A stretch of DNA of 64,000 nucleotides from Azoarcus indigens (GTDB lineage: Bacteria; Pseudomonadota; Gammaproteobacteria; Burkholderiales; Rhodocyclaceae): the NCBI RefSeq assembly GCF_004361735.1, contig NZ_SNVV01000016.1, forward strand, positions 1-64,000. The letters run 5' to 3'. Below the pieces are notes generated by a model. That model did not search any database. It saw only the letters and a list, made by a program, of their open reading frames with translations, and was not told where the DNA came from. Below are positions 7,688 to 15,610 of this stretch, piece by piece. Within the stretch, counting starts at the first letter, position 1, and every line of letters begins with the position of its first letter. The position numbers were made by a program, and so were the translations under genes.

Positions 7688-7797
7688 GGGAGAGGGCAGA
7701 AATGCGGCGGCGGCATGACGATTCCCGCTCCCCGCCGCGTCCGATAGAATTCCCGCCTCCGGCCCCGCGCCGCCTGCGCACCCTTCTTCTCGCCAGC

Positions 7798-8175
7798 ATG
7801 CCCCTCTCCCCCGGCCTTCAGCGCTTGAGCAGCTGGCTCGCCATCCTGGCGATCCTGCTGACGGTGCTCGCTCCCGGCATCAGCAAGGCGCTCGCGGCCC
7901 GGGACGCCGGGTGGATGGAAGTCTGCACCGCCGCGGGCATCAAGCACCTCCAGGCGGGAGGCGGCTCGCCGGACGAGTCCGGGCACGCGGGCAGCAGCGG
8001 CAGTTGTCCCTATTGCCTCACCCACGCTTTCGGTTTTGCGCTGGCGCCGGTGGACGCCCAGTCCTGGCCAGCCCTCGCCGGGCCTGCCGGCCCTCTGCCC
8101 CTGGCCGCCGCGCTGCCGCCGGCCCCGGTTTCGGCCTGGACCACCCCGCAGCCGCGAGCGCCCCCCTCCGCCTGA
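7798..8175 (+). CDS. DUF2946 family protein (125 aa)
   Basis: This is a small protein with an N-terminal hydrophobic segment (residues ~8-30, LSSWLAILAILLTVLAPGIS) and the family motifs MEVCTAAG near 39 and CPYCLTHAFGF near 70. The Cys-x2-Cys...His arrangement suggests metal binding; DUF2946 genes are often near copper genes, but the function is unproven. The tail is Pro/Ala-rich. The start at 7798 lies just before the signal/anchor segment; an in-frame start further upstream would only add a charged stretch. It lies between two Crp/Fnr-type genes. Confidence 0.8.
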   Translation: MPLSPGLQRLSSWLAILAILLTVLAPGISKALAARDAGWMEVCTAAGIKHLQAGGGSPDESGHAGSSGSCPYCLTHAFGFALAPVDAQSWPALAGPAGPLPLAAALPPAPVSAWTTPQPRAPPSA

Positions 8176-8551
8176 TCCGCCTCCGGCCGGGCTTGCCCAG
8201 CCGTCCCCGGCCGCACCGCCCCATCCGCTGCCGGATGAGCCGCCGCCCTGGCAATGAGCACACCTGCCAGACCGGCCCCGAGGACCGGCCGGCGGCCCGC
8301 CCGCCTTCCTGCGCCGGCGCCCCGCTTCGTCACGTCTGTTGCGCTGCCGGAACGGAGCCGCCACCGCTGCCCGCTCAGGCACTGCGAAGGAAGCGCTGGC
8401 GTGGCGACTCGCCCTGCCGGAGCGCTTTGCCCATGCCCATTCCCGGTTCGCCGCGCCACGCCCCTCCCAGGAGGAAGGCGCCACGGGAAGCGGCGGGCAC
8501 GAACGAGCACCCGCTGCTCTTCCGACAACGCAATATGGCTGGAGCCGAAAA
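8176..8551. other. 376-base intergenic region
   Basis: Between the DUF2946 gene and the third Crp/Fnr-type gene I find no anaerobox, no hairpin with a T-run, and no reading frame with a ribosome site and family signature on either strand. Confidence 0.45.
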
Positions 8552-9106
8552 GTGAACGAACACAATGAAGCCGGGCAAGGCATGGTGTCGCTGCGGCGCG
8601 GTGCCCCCTTCTACGCCGCTGGCGAGGAAGGACATGCCTGGCGCCTGGTCAGCGGCACCCTGCGGCTGGATCATGACGACGACACCGGTCCCCGGTTCGC
8701 CGGACTCGCCATGACCGGCGATGTGGTCGGAGCGGAAACCCTGCTCTTCGGCCGCTACACCTTCAGTGCCCACGCCTTGTCGCCCTGCACGCTCAAACCC
8801 TGGACGCAGGCCGCCGACGCGGCAGCCAGCGGGTTCTGGCTGCAGGCGGTGGCCGCCGCGGAACGGCGGATGGGCGCGCTGCTGGCCCTGCGCTGCGGCA
8901 AGGCGACGGAGCGCATCCGCAAGCTGCTGGCGCTGATGGGCGGCAGCGGCTGCGCCGTCGTACTGCCCAGGCTGCGGGATATCGCCGACATCACCGACCT
9001 GACCCTGGAAACCGTCTCCCGCACCATCACCTCCATGGGGGCCGACGGCACGCTGGATGTGCAGGGCCGCCATCGCGTGCGCTGGGTACGCGACGTGATG
9101 GAATGA
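8552..9106 (+). CDS. short Crp/Fnr-family regulator with reduced sensor domain (184 aa)
   Basis: The C-terminal third is a clear Crp-type winged helix (LRDIADITDLTLETVSRTITSM) with E-x2-S-R in the recognition helix, as in the other two regulators here. The N-terminal sensor is only about 75 residues and lacks the usual GxxFGE phosphate-cassette region. It still keeps the start of the jelly-roll (AGEEGHAWRLVSGTLRL). GTG 8552 is preferred because GGAG lies 8 bases upstream; ATG 8582 is the alternative. What it senses cannot be told. It may be a specialised regulator that competes for the same anaeroboxes. Confidence 0.8.
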   Translation: MNEHNEAGQGMVSLRRGAPFYAAGEEGHAWRLVSGTLRLDHDDDTGPRFAGLAMTGDVVGAETLLFGRYTFSAHALSPCTLKPWTQAADAAASGFWLQAVAAAERRMGALLALRCGKATERIRKLLALMGGSGCAVVLPRLRDIADITDLTLETVSRTITSMGADGTLDVQGRHRVRWVRDVME

Positions 9107-9211
9107 GGCCGGCAAGCGGAGAGGGCCGGCGGCATGCCGGTGGGGGGCGGCGGCCGCCGGGCTGCGGGCGTCGTCCAGCGATCCGCCTGGGTTGCCGGCG
9201 GCAACGGTGGC

Positions 9212-10306
9212 TCAGGCCTCGCCGGCCAGCATCCTCGCCATGCCGGCCATCACCGTGAGGTTGGCCTGCTCCATTGCCGCCAGCGCGGCCAGGGCGGCCG
9301 CGGGCTTGCCGGCGTAGTGCAGTTCCAGCGCGCGACGGGCGTGCTGATGGACCTCGCGGTGCGGTTGCTCCAGGGCGGCGTAGCCGGGCAAGCGGGCGTA
9401 GCGGGCCTTGCCCTCGCCGTCGTAGTACCAGCGGCCGAGGCGGCAGGCGGTTTCGTCCGGCAAGGCGTCGGGGCGCAGGTCGGAGAGGCCGAGAAGCACC
9501 TTGTACACCTCCAGCTTCAGGCCCAGCTCTTCCAGGTTGGCGAGCTCCACGTTCGCCAGCCGGGCGGAACTGGCGGAAGAGTGCTCCACCTCGCGCGACA
9601 GGCCGATGAGATGCTGCATGCTGAGGGTGGCCTCCGCGCTGTAGCGGGAAAACGCTTCCATGTCCTGCGCGCCCAGTTGCATCACCGCCCTGGCCGCCCC
9701 GGTGTCGCCCTGGATCGCGGCGACCCGCTCGGCGATGTCGCCGGTGGCCTTGCCGGTGCGTTCGGCGAGCTTGCGCACCTCGTCCGCCACGACCGCGAAG
9801 CCGCGGCCGGCCTCGCCGGCGCGGGCGGCTTCGATGGCGGCGTTCAGGGCCAGCAGATTGGTCTGCGCCGCCACCTCCTTGATCAGCTCGACGATGCCGC
9901 CGATCTCCTCGGCACGGTGGTGCAGGCCCTCGACCTTGGCGGAAGCCTCGCCTATCTTCCCCACCATCTGCTGCAGCCGGCCGGCGATGGTCTCGAAGGA
10001 CTGGCGGTTGCTCTCGGCATGTTCGGCGGCATCCACCGCCTTGCCTTTGTCGCGGTCCAGCGCGCCGACCAGTTCAAGGAAGGAGCCGCCGACACCGGCC
10101 AGGGAGTCGCCGAAGCTGCCGAGGTTGCGGAACACGCCATTCAGCACCTCACACTCCTGCTCACGGGCGGCGAGGCGCCGGGCGAGTTCGGCACGGTCGG
10201 CCTCGGCCCCCTCCAGGCGGGCGAGCAGCGCAGCGTTTTCGCTCGCAAGTGCGGCGCAGCGCTGCTCGGCTTCACGCAGCGCGCGGATATCGGGGAAGGG
10301 CCACAT
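9212..10306 (-). CDS. soluble methyl-accepting chemotaxis protein with CZB-like domain (364 aa)
   Basis: There is no membrane segment, so this is a cytoplasmic receptor. Residues 1-60 form a coiled coil (Glu/Ala/Arg-rich heptads). The signalling tip is [44 protein letters not shown], here cited by position ~142-185. It is the near-invariant hairpin that docks CheA and CheW. The C-terminus (~245-350) is a chemoreceptor zinc-binding-type domain with [12 protein letters not shown] and PHREVHQHA. Three of the usual Zn ligands (Cys, His, His) are visible, but the first ligand helix reads [12 protein letters not shown], where family members have LDHxxWK, so the first His seems replaced by Glu. A GGAG site precedes ATG 10306. 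Confidence 0.9.
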   Translation of the reverse strand: MWPFPDIRALREAEQRCAALASENAALLARLEGAEADRAELARRLAAREQECEVLNGVFRNLGSFGDSLAGVGGSFLELVGALDRDKGKAVDAAEHAESNRQSFETIAGRLQQMVGKIGEASAKVEGLHHRAEEIGGIVELIKEVAAQTNLLALNAAIEAARAGEAGRGFAVVADEVRKLAERTGKATGDIAERVAAIQGDTGAARAVMQLGAQDMEAFSRYSAEATLSMQHLIGLSREVEHSSASSARLANVELANLEELGLKLEVYKVLLGLSDLRPDALPDETACRLGRWYYDGEGKARYARLPGYAALEQPHREVHQHARRALELHYAGKPAAALAALAAMEQANLTVMAGMARMLAGEA

Positions 10307-10347
10307 CGCGGTTCTCCGCTGCGAACTGGGGGCAGTTCAAGAGAAGT

Positions 10348-11847
10348 TCAGGGCAACCAGAACTTGGCATCTTCGGTCACCGTCACCGCGGGATCGGCCT
10401 GGTCGGTCACGGTGAATTCGATGCGGTGCGGGCCGCTGCCGGCGGCGCCCGGCGCCACCCGCACCTGTACGGTGGCGGCGGCGGTGGAGGCGCCCTGCAC
10501 GCTCACCGTCAACGCTTCGGCCAGGTGGATGCCCTCCAGCCCGGCCACGCTCACCACGTAATGGCGCTCGCTTTCGCTGGCATTGATGAGCTGCAGGCGG
10601 AAGGCATTCTCGATGGAACCGTCGTCCGCCTCGCTGGCCAGCGCGGCGCGGTCGCGCTGCACGTCCACTTTCAGCGGCACCCGGGTCGCCAGCGACCAAG
10701 CGGTGGCGATGAGCGCAACGAGGAAGACGGTGCTGTAGATGAGCACCCGCGGCCGCAGCGCGCGGCGCAGGATGGTGGCGCGGGAGCTGCGGTGCTTGAG
10801 CGCGTTCTCGGTGGAGTAGCGGATGAGGCCGCGGGGGTACTGCATCTTGTCCATCACCTGGTCACAGGCGTCGATACAGGCGCCGCAGCCTATGCACTCC
10901 AGTTGCAGGCCGTTGCGAATGTCGATGCCGGTGGGGCACACCTGCACGCACATGCTGCAATCCACGCAATCGCCCAGGCCCTGCTCCTTGGCCGCAACCT
11001 TCTTGGAGCGGCCGCCTCGCGGCTCGCCGCGGGCCTCGTCGTAGGCGACGATCAGGGTGTCCTGGTCGAACATCACAAACTGGAACTGGGCATAGGGGCA
11101 GATGTACTTGCACATCTGCTCGCGCATGAAGCCGGCCATGCCGTAGGTGGCCCCGCCGTAGAACAGCACCCAGAAGGTCTCCCAGCCGGACAGCGAGAAG
11201 GACAGCGTCTCCACCGCCAGTTCGCGGATGGGGGTGAAGTAGCCGACGAAGGTGAAGCCGGTCCACAGCGCCACCGCCAGCCACACACCGTGCTTGGCCG
11301 ATTTGAGACCCAGCTTGCGCGGCCCCCAGGGCGTGGCATCCAGCTTCATGCGCTTGGCGCGATCGCCCTCGATCTTGCGCTCCACCCACAGGAAGAGTTC
11401 GGTATAGACCGTCTGCGGACAGGTGTAGCCGCACCACAGCCGCCCCGCCACCGTGGTGAACAGGAACAGCGCCAGCGCCGACAGCACCAGCAGCACCGCG
11501 AGGTAGATGGTGTCCTGCGGCCACAGCACGAAGTCGAAGACGTAGAAGCGGCGGGCATCCAGGTCGAACAGCACCGCCTGACGCCCGTTCCACGGCAACC
11601 AGCACAAGCCGTAGAAGACAATCTGCGTCAGCCAGGCGAACACCCAGCGCCAGCGCTGAAACACGCCGCTGATGCTGCGCGGATAGACCTTGGCCTCAGA
11701 GACGAAGGGCGAGCCCGCCTCGGGCTTGGGCACCGCGGACAGCTTGGCGCGGCGCAGGGGTTTCGCAGGAGGCCGGGGAGAGGACTGAGTCAGGGGCGCT
11801 GAAGACGCCTCGGAGGAAGACGGGGAACTGCGCTGCTGCTCGGACAT
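10348..11847 (-). CDS. ccoG: cytochrome c oxidase accessory protein CcoG (FixG/RdxA type, 499 aa)
   Basis: This is a membrane iron-sulfur protein needed for maturation of cbb3-type oxidase, with a proposed role in copper reduction. The N-terminal ~45 residues are Ser/Pro-rich. About five membrane helices follow, with CGYTCPQTVYTE near 140 and CKYICPYAQFQF near 248. A 2x[4Fe-4S] ferredoxin domain comes next (CVDCSMCVQVCP near 297, CIGCGACIDACD near 320). The C-terminal Ig-like FixG domain covers ~390-499. It is divergent from nsrR across an NsrR operator. No ccoNOP genes are in the window, so its placement beside nos genes may reflect shared copper/anaerobic control. Confidence 0.95.
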   Translation of the reverse strand: MSEQQRSSPSSSEASSAPLTQSSPRPPAKPLRRAKLSAVPKPEAGSPFVSEAKVYPRSISGVFQRWRWVFAWLTQIVFYGLCWLPWNGRQAVLFDLDARRFYVFDFVLWPQDTIYLAVLLVLSALALFLFTTVAGRLWCGYTCPQTVYTELFLWVERKIEGDRAKRMKLDATPWGPRKLGLKSAKHGVWLAVALWTGFTFVGYFTPIRELAVETLSFSLSGWETFWVLFYGGATYGMAGFMREQMCKYICPYAQFQFVMFDQDTLIVAYDEARGEPRGGRSKKVAAKEQGLGDCVDCSMCVQVCPTGIDIRNGLQLECIGCGACIDACDQVMDKMQYPRGLIRYSTENALKHRSSRATILRRALRPRVLIYSTVFLVALIATAWSLATRVPLKVDVQRDRAALASEADDGSIENAFRLQLINASESERHYVVSVAGLEGIHLAEALTVSVQGASTAAATVQVRVAPGAAGSGPHRIEFTVTDQADPAVTVTEDAKFWLP

Positions 11848-11920
11848 GGGGATGGACGCCGCGGGGCACGGTGATTTTTCGGGGAAAGGACCGTTGCCAG
11901 CGGCGTTGCCGGCACAGCAT

Positions 11921-11943
11921 AAGATGCATTTCCTATGCAGCTT
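11921..11943. promoter_or_regulatory. NsrR operator between ccoG and nsrR
   Basis: AAGATGCATTT (11921-11931), one spacer base, then CTATGCAGCTT (11933-11943). The first half is identical to the NsrR half-site AAGATGCATTT and the second matches its inverse at 8 of 11. The site abuts the nsrR -35, which fits autorepression relieved by NO. Confidence 0.85.
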
Positions 11944-11971
11944 TCAGATTACCAGTGAGGCAGGCCATAAT
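11943..11971 (+). promoter_or_regulatory. probable sigma-70 promoter of nsrR
   Basis: TTCAGA (11943-11948) and CATAAT (11966-11971) are separated by 17 bases. This gives a start near 11978 and a short leader to ATG 12005. Confidence 0.6.
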
Positions 11972-12004
11972 CAATATGTTTCATACACCTTTAAAGGCCG
12001 GACC

Positions 12005-12460
12005 ATGCGGCTCAGCACCTTCTCCGATTACTGCCTGCGCGTACTGATGTACCTGGGCGAACGCGGCGACCGCCTCAGCACCGTGGCCGAGATCGCCCAG
12101 GCGCACGCCATCTCCGAACATCACCTGACCAAGGTGGTGCACCAACTCGGCCGCGCCGGCTATGTCGAGACGCTGCGCGGCAAGGGCGGCGGCATGCGGC
12201 TGGCGCAGGCGCCGGCGCAGATCGTGCTGGGCGCGGTGCTGCGCCAGACCGAAACCGACTTCGCCCTGGTGGAGTGCTTCGGCAGCGACTCCCGCTGCTA
12301 CATCGACGGCGCCTGTCACCTGCAGGGGGTGCTGGGCGAGGCGCTGACGGCGATGTTCGCGGTGCTGGACGGCCGCACGCTGGCGGACCTGATCCACGAA
12401 CCACCGGGCACGCCGCAGCATCTCGCCTTCATCCGCCGGCCGGTGGCCGGCCAGGGCTGA
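12005..12460 (+). CDS. nsrR: NO-sensing Rrf2-family repressor NsrR (151 aa)
   Basis: This is an Rrf2-type winged helix starting MRLSTFSDYCLRVLMYLGE, with the DNA-reading region ISEHHLTKVVHQLGRAGYV and the wing LRGKGGGMRLA. The three cluster cysteines follow as ECFGSDSRC-YIDGAC (C-x6-C-x5-C near residues 93-106), the NsrR iron-sulfur ligation pattern. NsrR represses NO-detoxification and denitrification genes until NO destroys the cluster. ATG 12005 is chosen because the family begins with this Met and a longer frame would run through the operator. An operator-promoter arrangement upstream supports autoregulation; ccoG lies divergently. Confidence 0.93.
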   Translation: MRLSTFSDYCLRVLMYLGERGDRLSTVAEIAQAHAISEHHLTKVVHQLGRAGYVETLRGKGGGMRLAQAPAQIVLGAVLRQTETDFALVECFGSDSRCYIDGACHLQGVLGEALTAMFAVLDGRTLADLIHEPPGTPQHLAFIRRPVAGQG

Positions 12461-12705
12461 GCGTCCCGCTCCCCCTCCTCCGCTTTTCGCGTTTTCAGCC
12501 GCCAAAAAAAACGAAGGAGCCCATCGGCATTTTTCAGGCTGCTTTTCTCCGCTTCCGGCGCGGCGGAAATGCATCATTTCCCGCAATGGAAACGCCGCAG
12601 TTACGCGGCTTTCAGCCTGCGCCACGCCGGCCGGCGCAGCGCAGCGGCGGCAAGCCCGCAGTTCGCCGGGCCATTTCGATTCACACAAAAAGCGGCTTTG
12701 CCGTT

Positions 12706-12747
12706 TTGATTCGAATCAATCAAATTTCGTCCGCCGCTTCATAGCAT
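12706..12747 (+). promoter_or_regulatory. perfect FNR/DNR box and -10 of the cytochrome gene
   Basis: TTGATTCGAATCAA (12706-12719) is a perfect TTGAT-N4-ATCAA palindrome. TAGCAT (12742-12747) is the -10 at exact class II spacing. Transcription would start near 12754, leaving a leader of about 62 bases. The remainder of the 355-base gap 12461-12815 shows no gene. Confidence 0.88.
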
Positions 12748-12815
12748 GGCCCCGCACTCGCAGCCGGCCGCGAACCGCCGCCGGCTTACCGCACAGACAA
12801 AAACGGAGCCTTGTC

Positions 12816-13202
12816 ATGAAAAACGCCCCCCTGCTGATTGCCGCTTTGCTCGCCGCCTCCCTCGCCGCCTGCGGTGGCCAGGAAAGCCCGCCGACAGCCC
12901 CTGCCGCCGCGCCGGCACCGCCACCGGTGGCCGCCGCCCCGGCCGCGCCGCACCCCGGCGAAAGTTCCTACAAGAAGGTCTGTGCCATGTGCCACAGCGC
13001 CGGTGTGGCCGGCGCGCCCAAGCCGGGCGACAAGGCCGACTGGGGCCCACGCATCGCCCAGGGCAAGGACACGCTGTACAAGCACGCTCTGGAAGGCTTC
13101 ACCGGCCAGAAGGGCATGATGCCGGCGCGCGGTGGCGCGGCGACGATGCCGGATGAGGATGTGAAGGCCGCGGTGGATTTCATGGTGTCGAAGTCCGAGT
13201 AA
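12816..13202 (+). CDS. c5-type cytochrome c lipoprotein (128 aa)
   Basis: A lipoprotein signal (MKNAPLLIAALLAASLAAC, lipobox Cys19) is followed by a 25-residue Ala/Pro linker and one cytochrome c domain. The heme-binding motif CAMCH lies near residue 56, and the probable axial Met is in GMMPARGG near 101, the c5-family arrangement. Electron delivery to the periplasmic N2O reductase or another anaerobic acceptor is inferred from the perfect anaerobox upstream and the adjacent nos cluster. A GGAG site precedes ATG 12816. It is most likely anchored to a membrane facing the periplasm. Confidence 0.88.
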   Translation: MKNAPLLIAALLAASLAACGGQESPPTAPAAAPAPPPVAAAPAAPHPGESSYKKVCAMCHSAGVAGAPKPGDKADWGPRIAQGKDTLYKHALEGFTGQKGMMPARGGAATMPDEDVKAAVDFMVSKSE

Positions 13203-13526
13203 GCAGCACGCCAGCCGCCCGCTCGCATGCCGCGCAGACGGGCTGCGCTGAAACGTCCCTCGCTTCGGCGCAGCCCGAGGCGCTTCGCCAGCCGCGAGAG
13301 GGCGAACGCTCGCCGGTGCCGATCCCCTTCATCATCGGCGTCAGGCCAGCGCTGCCAAGGGCGCAGAAGGCCTGAATGCGCTTGCGCTTGCCAGGCCATC
13401 TGGCGTAGGGGGGGCAGTCGCCGCCGCGCCCTGCCCTTCCGGAATCAAGCGATCAGGCTGAAGACGGCATCCGCCGGGCGAACCCGCCGCCCGCGTGATC
13501 GCCGCCCTGTTCAACCCGCCCCGCCC
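13203..13526. other. 324-base convergent intergenic region
   Basis: This lies between the ends of the cytochrome gene and the nos cluster. An inverted pair GGGCTGCGC...GCGCAGCCC around 13240-13280 has a long loop and no T-run. I see nothing else. Confidence 0.4.
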
Positions 13527-14222
13527 TCACCCCGCCACAGGCGCCGGCATCGAGTGCCCGTGGTGCCCGTGGCCGTAGCGCAGCAGCTCGGCGATTCCCC
13601 CATCCAGCGCATCGAAGCCGAGCACCTCGCCACCCCGGGCGCGGGCAAAGGTTTCGGCATCCTTGCGCTGGGCGAAGGCCGGCAGGTCCGGCCCACGCAT
13701 CGGGCCGTTGGCGGTGGAGCCGTGCACGAACCAGGCTTGCGCCGCCGGCACCCAGCCGCCGCCGGCGTAGTCTGTGACGTAGCGGGCGGCAATCTCGCCA
13801 GCGCCCTGGCCCTCGGTGAAGCGGCTGCTGTCGGCGATGAAGAGCAGCATGTCCACCGGCGAATCGAAGAACCAGGCGTCGCCGCTGGCGACGATCACCT
13901 GCGCCGCCCATTGCGGCTGGCGCGCCGGATACATGCCGCAGACGGCGCAGCGCGCCAGCGCCGGCACCGGCCGCGCGGCCAGCATCTCCAGCCCGCTGGC
14001 GGGGTCGTAGGGATGCACCGCACCGGGGAAAGGCGCGCCGGGGCGGACGATGCAGACGTCCTCGGCCAGCGCCACCGCCAGCCGGTCGCCCGCGGGCGCG
14101 GCCGCGCCCGCGGCATGCCAGCCGTAGATGGCGCCACCCAGCAGTAGCAGGCCGGTGGCCAGCATGCCCAGGCGGCAGAACGGCGTAGCGGCGGAGGCGT
14201 GGACGCGGGTTCTGGCATCCAT
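13527..14222 (-). CDS. second NosL-like protein, membrane-anchored, with His-rich tail (231 aa)
   Basis: The N-terminal segment (residues ~20-40) looks like an uncleaved membrane anchor, with no lipobox, so the protein would face the periplasm. The NosL region carries CAVCGMYPARQPQW near residue 93, FFDSPVDMLLF near 120, AWFVHGS near 162, and ends in the metal-binding-like RYGHGHHGHSMP. NosL delivers copper to N2O reductase. This copy has C-x2-C-G-M, whereas the upstream NosL has C-x3-G-M. It begins six bases after that gene's stop, so it is the last gene of the nos transcript. It could be a second Cu donor with a different binding site. Confidence 0.82.
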   Translation of the reverse strand: MDARTRVHASAATPFCRLGMLATGLLLLGGAIYGWHAAGAAAPAGDRLAVALAEDVCIVRPGAPFPGAVHPYDPASGLEMLAARPVPALARCAVCGMYPARQPQWAAQVIVASGDAWFFDSPVDMLLFIADSSRFTEGQGAGEIAARYVTDYAGGGWVPAAQAWFVHGSTANGPMRGPDLPAFAQRKDAETFARARGGEVLGFDALDGGIAELLRYGHGHHGHSMPAPVAG

Positions 14223-14228
14223 CGCGGC

Positions 14229-14765
14229 TTACATCCGCTGGTCGTGCAGTGCACCGCCGTCCAGCACCACCATGTCGGCGGTGATGCCCTCGAAGCGGTA
14301 GACCTTGCCGCCGTGCTCGCCAGCGAATTTCTGCGCATCCGCCTCGCTGCCGAAGCTGGCGATGGTCGGCCCCATGGAGCCCTTGCGGCTGGAGCCGTGC
14401 ACATACCAGGCGCTCCGGGCATCCACCCAGTGGCCGCGCGGGTTGTCCCACTCGGCCTTGCCCATGTCCTGCACATAGAGCGCGCGCACGCCGCGGACCT
14501 GCTCCGGCTTGAGGTAGAGGGAGAACATTTCCACCGTGTCGCAGAAGAACTCCGGCTCGGCCTTGTCCTGGTAGTGGATCTGGGCCTTGGGGCCGGGGTA
14601 GTCGGCCAGCAGCATGCCGTCCAGCGCGCACACGGTGCCGCGGTCTATCTCGACCGCCACCGGCGTCTGGGCTCTCTGGTCTGCCGGGCCGCAGGCGGCG
14701 AGCAGCGCAGCGGCGGCCGCGATCAGCAGCAGGCGGGAATACGGGGCAAGGGGGGAGGATTTCAT
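14229..14765 (-). CDS. nosL: NosL, copper-delivery lipoprotein of the nos cluster (178 aa)
   Basis: This is a lipoprotein (signal to AAALLAACG, lipobox Cys near residue 25). The mature domain has VCALDGMLLADYPGPKAQIH, EFFCDTVEMFSLYL, a YVQDMGKAEWDNP segment, and AWYVHGSSRKGSMGPT, all typical NosL blocks. The protein binds Cu(I) and feeds the CuZ centre of N2O reductase at the outer face of the inner membrane. The motif CALDGM has one Cys where many NosL proteins have C-x2-C. Start ATG 14765 is 20 bases downstream of nosY. Confidence 0.92.
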   Translation of the reverse strand: MKSSPLAPYSRLLLIAAAAALLAACGPADQRAQTPVAVEIDRGTVCALDGMLLADYPGPKAQIHYQDKAEPEFFCDTVEMFSLYLKPEQVRGVRALYVQDMGKAEWDNPRGHWVDARSAWYVHGSSRKGSMGPTIASFGSEADAQKFAGEHGGKVYRFEGITADMVVLDGGALHDQRM

Positions 14766-14784
14766 GATGTCGTTCTCTCTTTCG

Positions 14785-15600
14785 TCACTTGCGGAAGCGC
14801 CAGGCAGCAATAACGAGCGGCAGCGCGATCCAGCCCAGCATCACCCCGCCCAGCATCCAGGGCTGTGCCAGCGCCGGCGGGAACACGGTGGCGAGGCCGT
14901 ACAGGGTGCGCACATCGTCCAGGCTGAAGATGTTGAGGATGCGGAACACGTCCGCCGGATTGGCCAGCAGCAGGTAGGGATAGAACTCGCTGCCGTAGCC
15001 GTCGCCGCCCAGCACCAGGGCGCCCAGCAGCAACAGGTCGAACACCAGCACGAAGAAGAACCACAGCGCGATGGCCAGGCCGGAGGCGCGGGTGCGGTCG
15101 GCGGCGAACACCGACAGCATCACCGCCAGGCTGAGGAAGGCCATGCCCAGCAGCACCGAGCTGCCCATGAAGCCGAAGTAGTGGAACAGCGCGCCCACAT
15201 CCAGCTGGCGCGCCAGCACCAGCGCCACCAGGCCGAAGCCGACCACGGTGGAGAAGGCCAGCGCCGCCGCCAGGCCGAGGTATTTGCCCAGCAGCAGTTC
15301 AAAGCGGGTGATGGGCAGCGCCAGCAGCAGGTCCAGCGAGCCGCGCTCGCGCTCGCCGACGATGGCGTCGAAGCCCAGCATCAGCGCGATCAGCGGGATC
15401 AGGTAGATCACCAGGCTGACCAGGCTGGCGATGGTGACTTCGATGGAGCGGAAGCCCACCGCGCCCTGCTGGGCAGCGCCGAAATAGGCGATGACGAGGG
15501 CGAAGGCGGTGAATACCAGCGCCACCGCCAGCACCCAGCGGTTGCGCAGGCGGTCCCAGAACTCCTTGCCGGCGATGGTGGCGATCTGTCGGATTTCCAT
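14785..15600 (-). CDS. nosY: NosY, membrane subunit of the Nos ABC transporter (271 aa)
   Basis: This is a six-helix ABC-2 type permease. It has a cytoplasmic N-terminus (MEIRQIATIAGKEFWDRLRNRW), the coupling region DAIVGERERGSLDLLLALPI between helices 2 and 3, and a final helix near 240-265. With NosF and NosD it forms the NosDFY complex needed to build the CuZ site. It lies 10 bases after nosF and 20 before nosL in one transcript. Confidence 0.95.
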   Translation of the reverse strand: MEIRQIATIAGKEFWDRLRNRWVLAVALVFTAFALVIAYFGAAQQGAVGFRSIEVTIASLVSLVIYLIPLIALMLGFDAIVGERERGSLDLLLALPITRFELLLGKYLGLAAALAFSTVVGFGLVALVLARQLDVGALFHYFGFMGSSVLLGMAFLSLAVMLSVFAADRTRASGLAIALWFFFVLVFDLLLLGALVLGGDGYGSEFYPYLLLANPADVFRILNIFSLDDVRTLYGLATVFPPALAQPWMLGGVMLGWIALPLVIAAWRFRK

Positions 15601-15610
15601 GTCGCCCTCC

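Noticed and set aside
12968-13399. Minus-strand frame in the cytochrome-nos gap
   Set aside because: It overlaps the cytochrome gene antisense and has no start signal or family.
13227-14147. Long plus-strand frame opposite the NosL-like genes
   Set aside because: It is antisense to two recognisable genes, has no family signature and is explained by GC bias.
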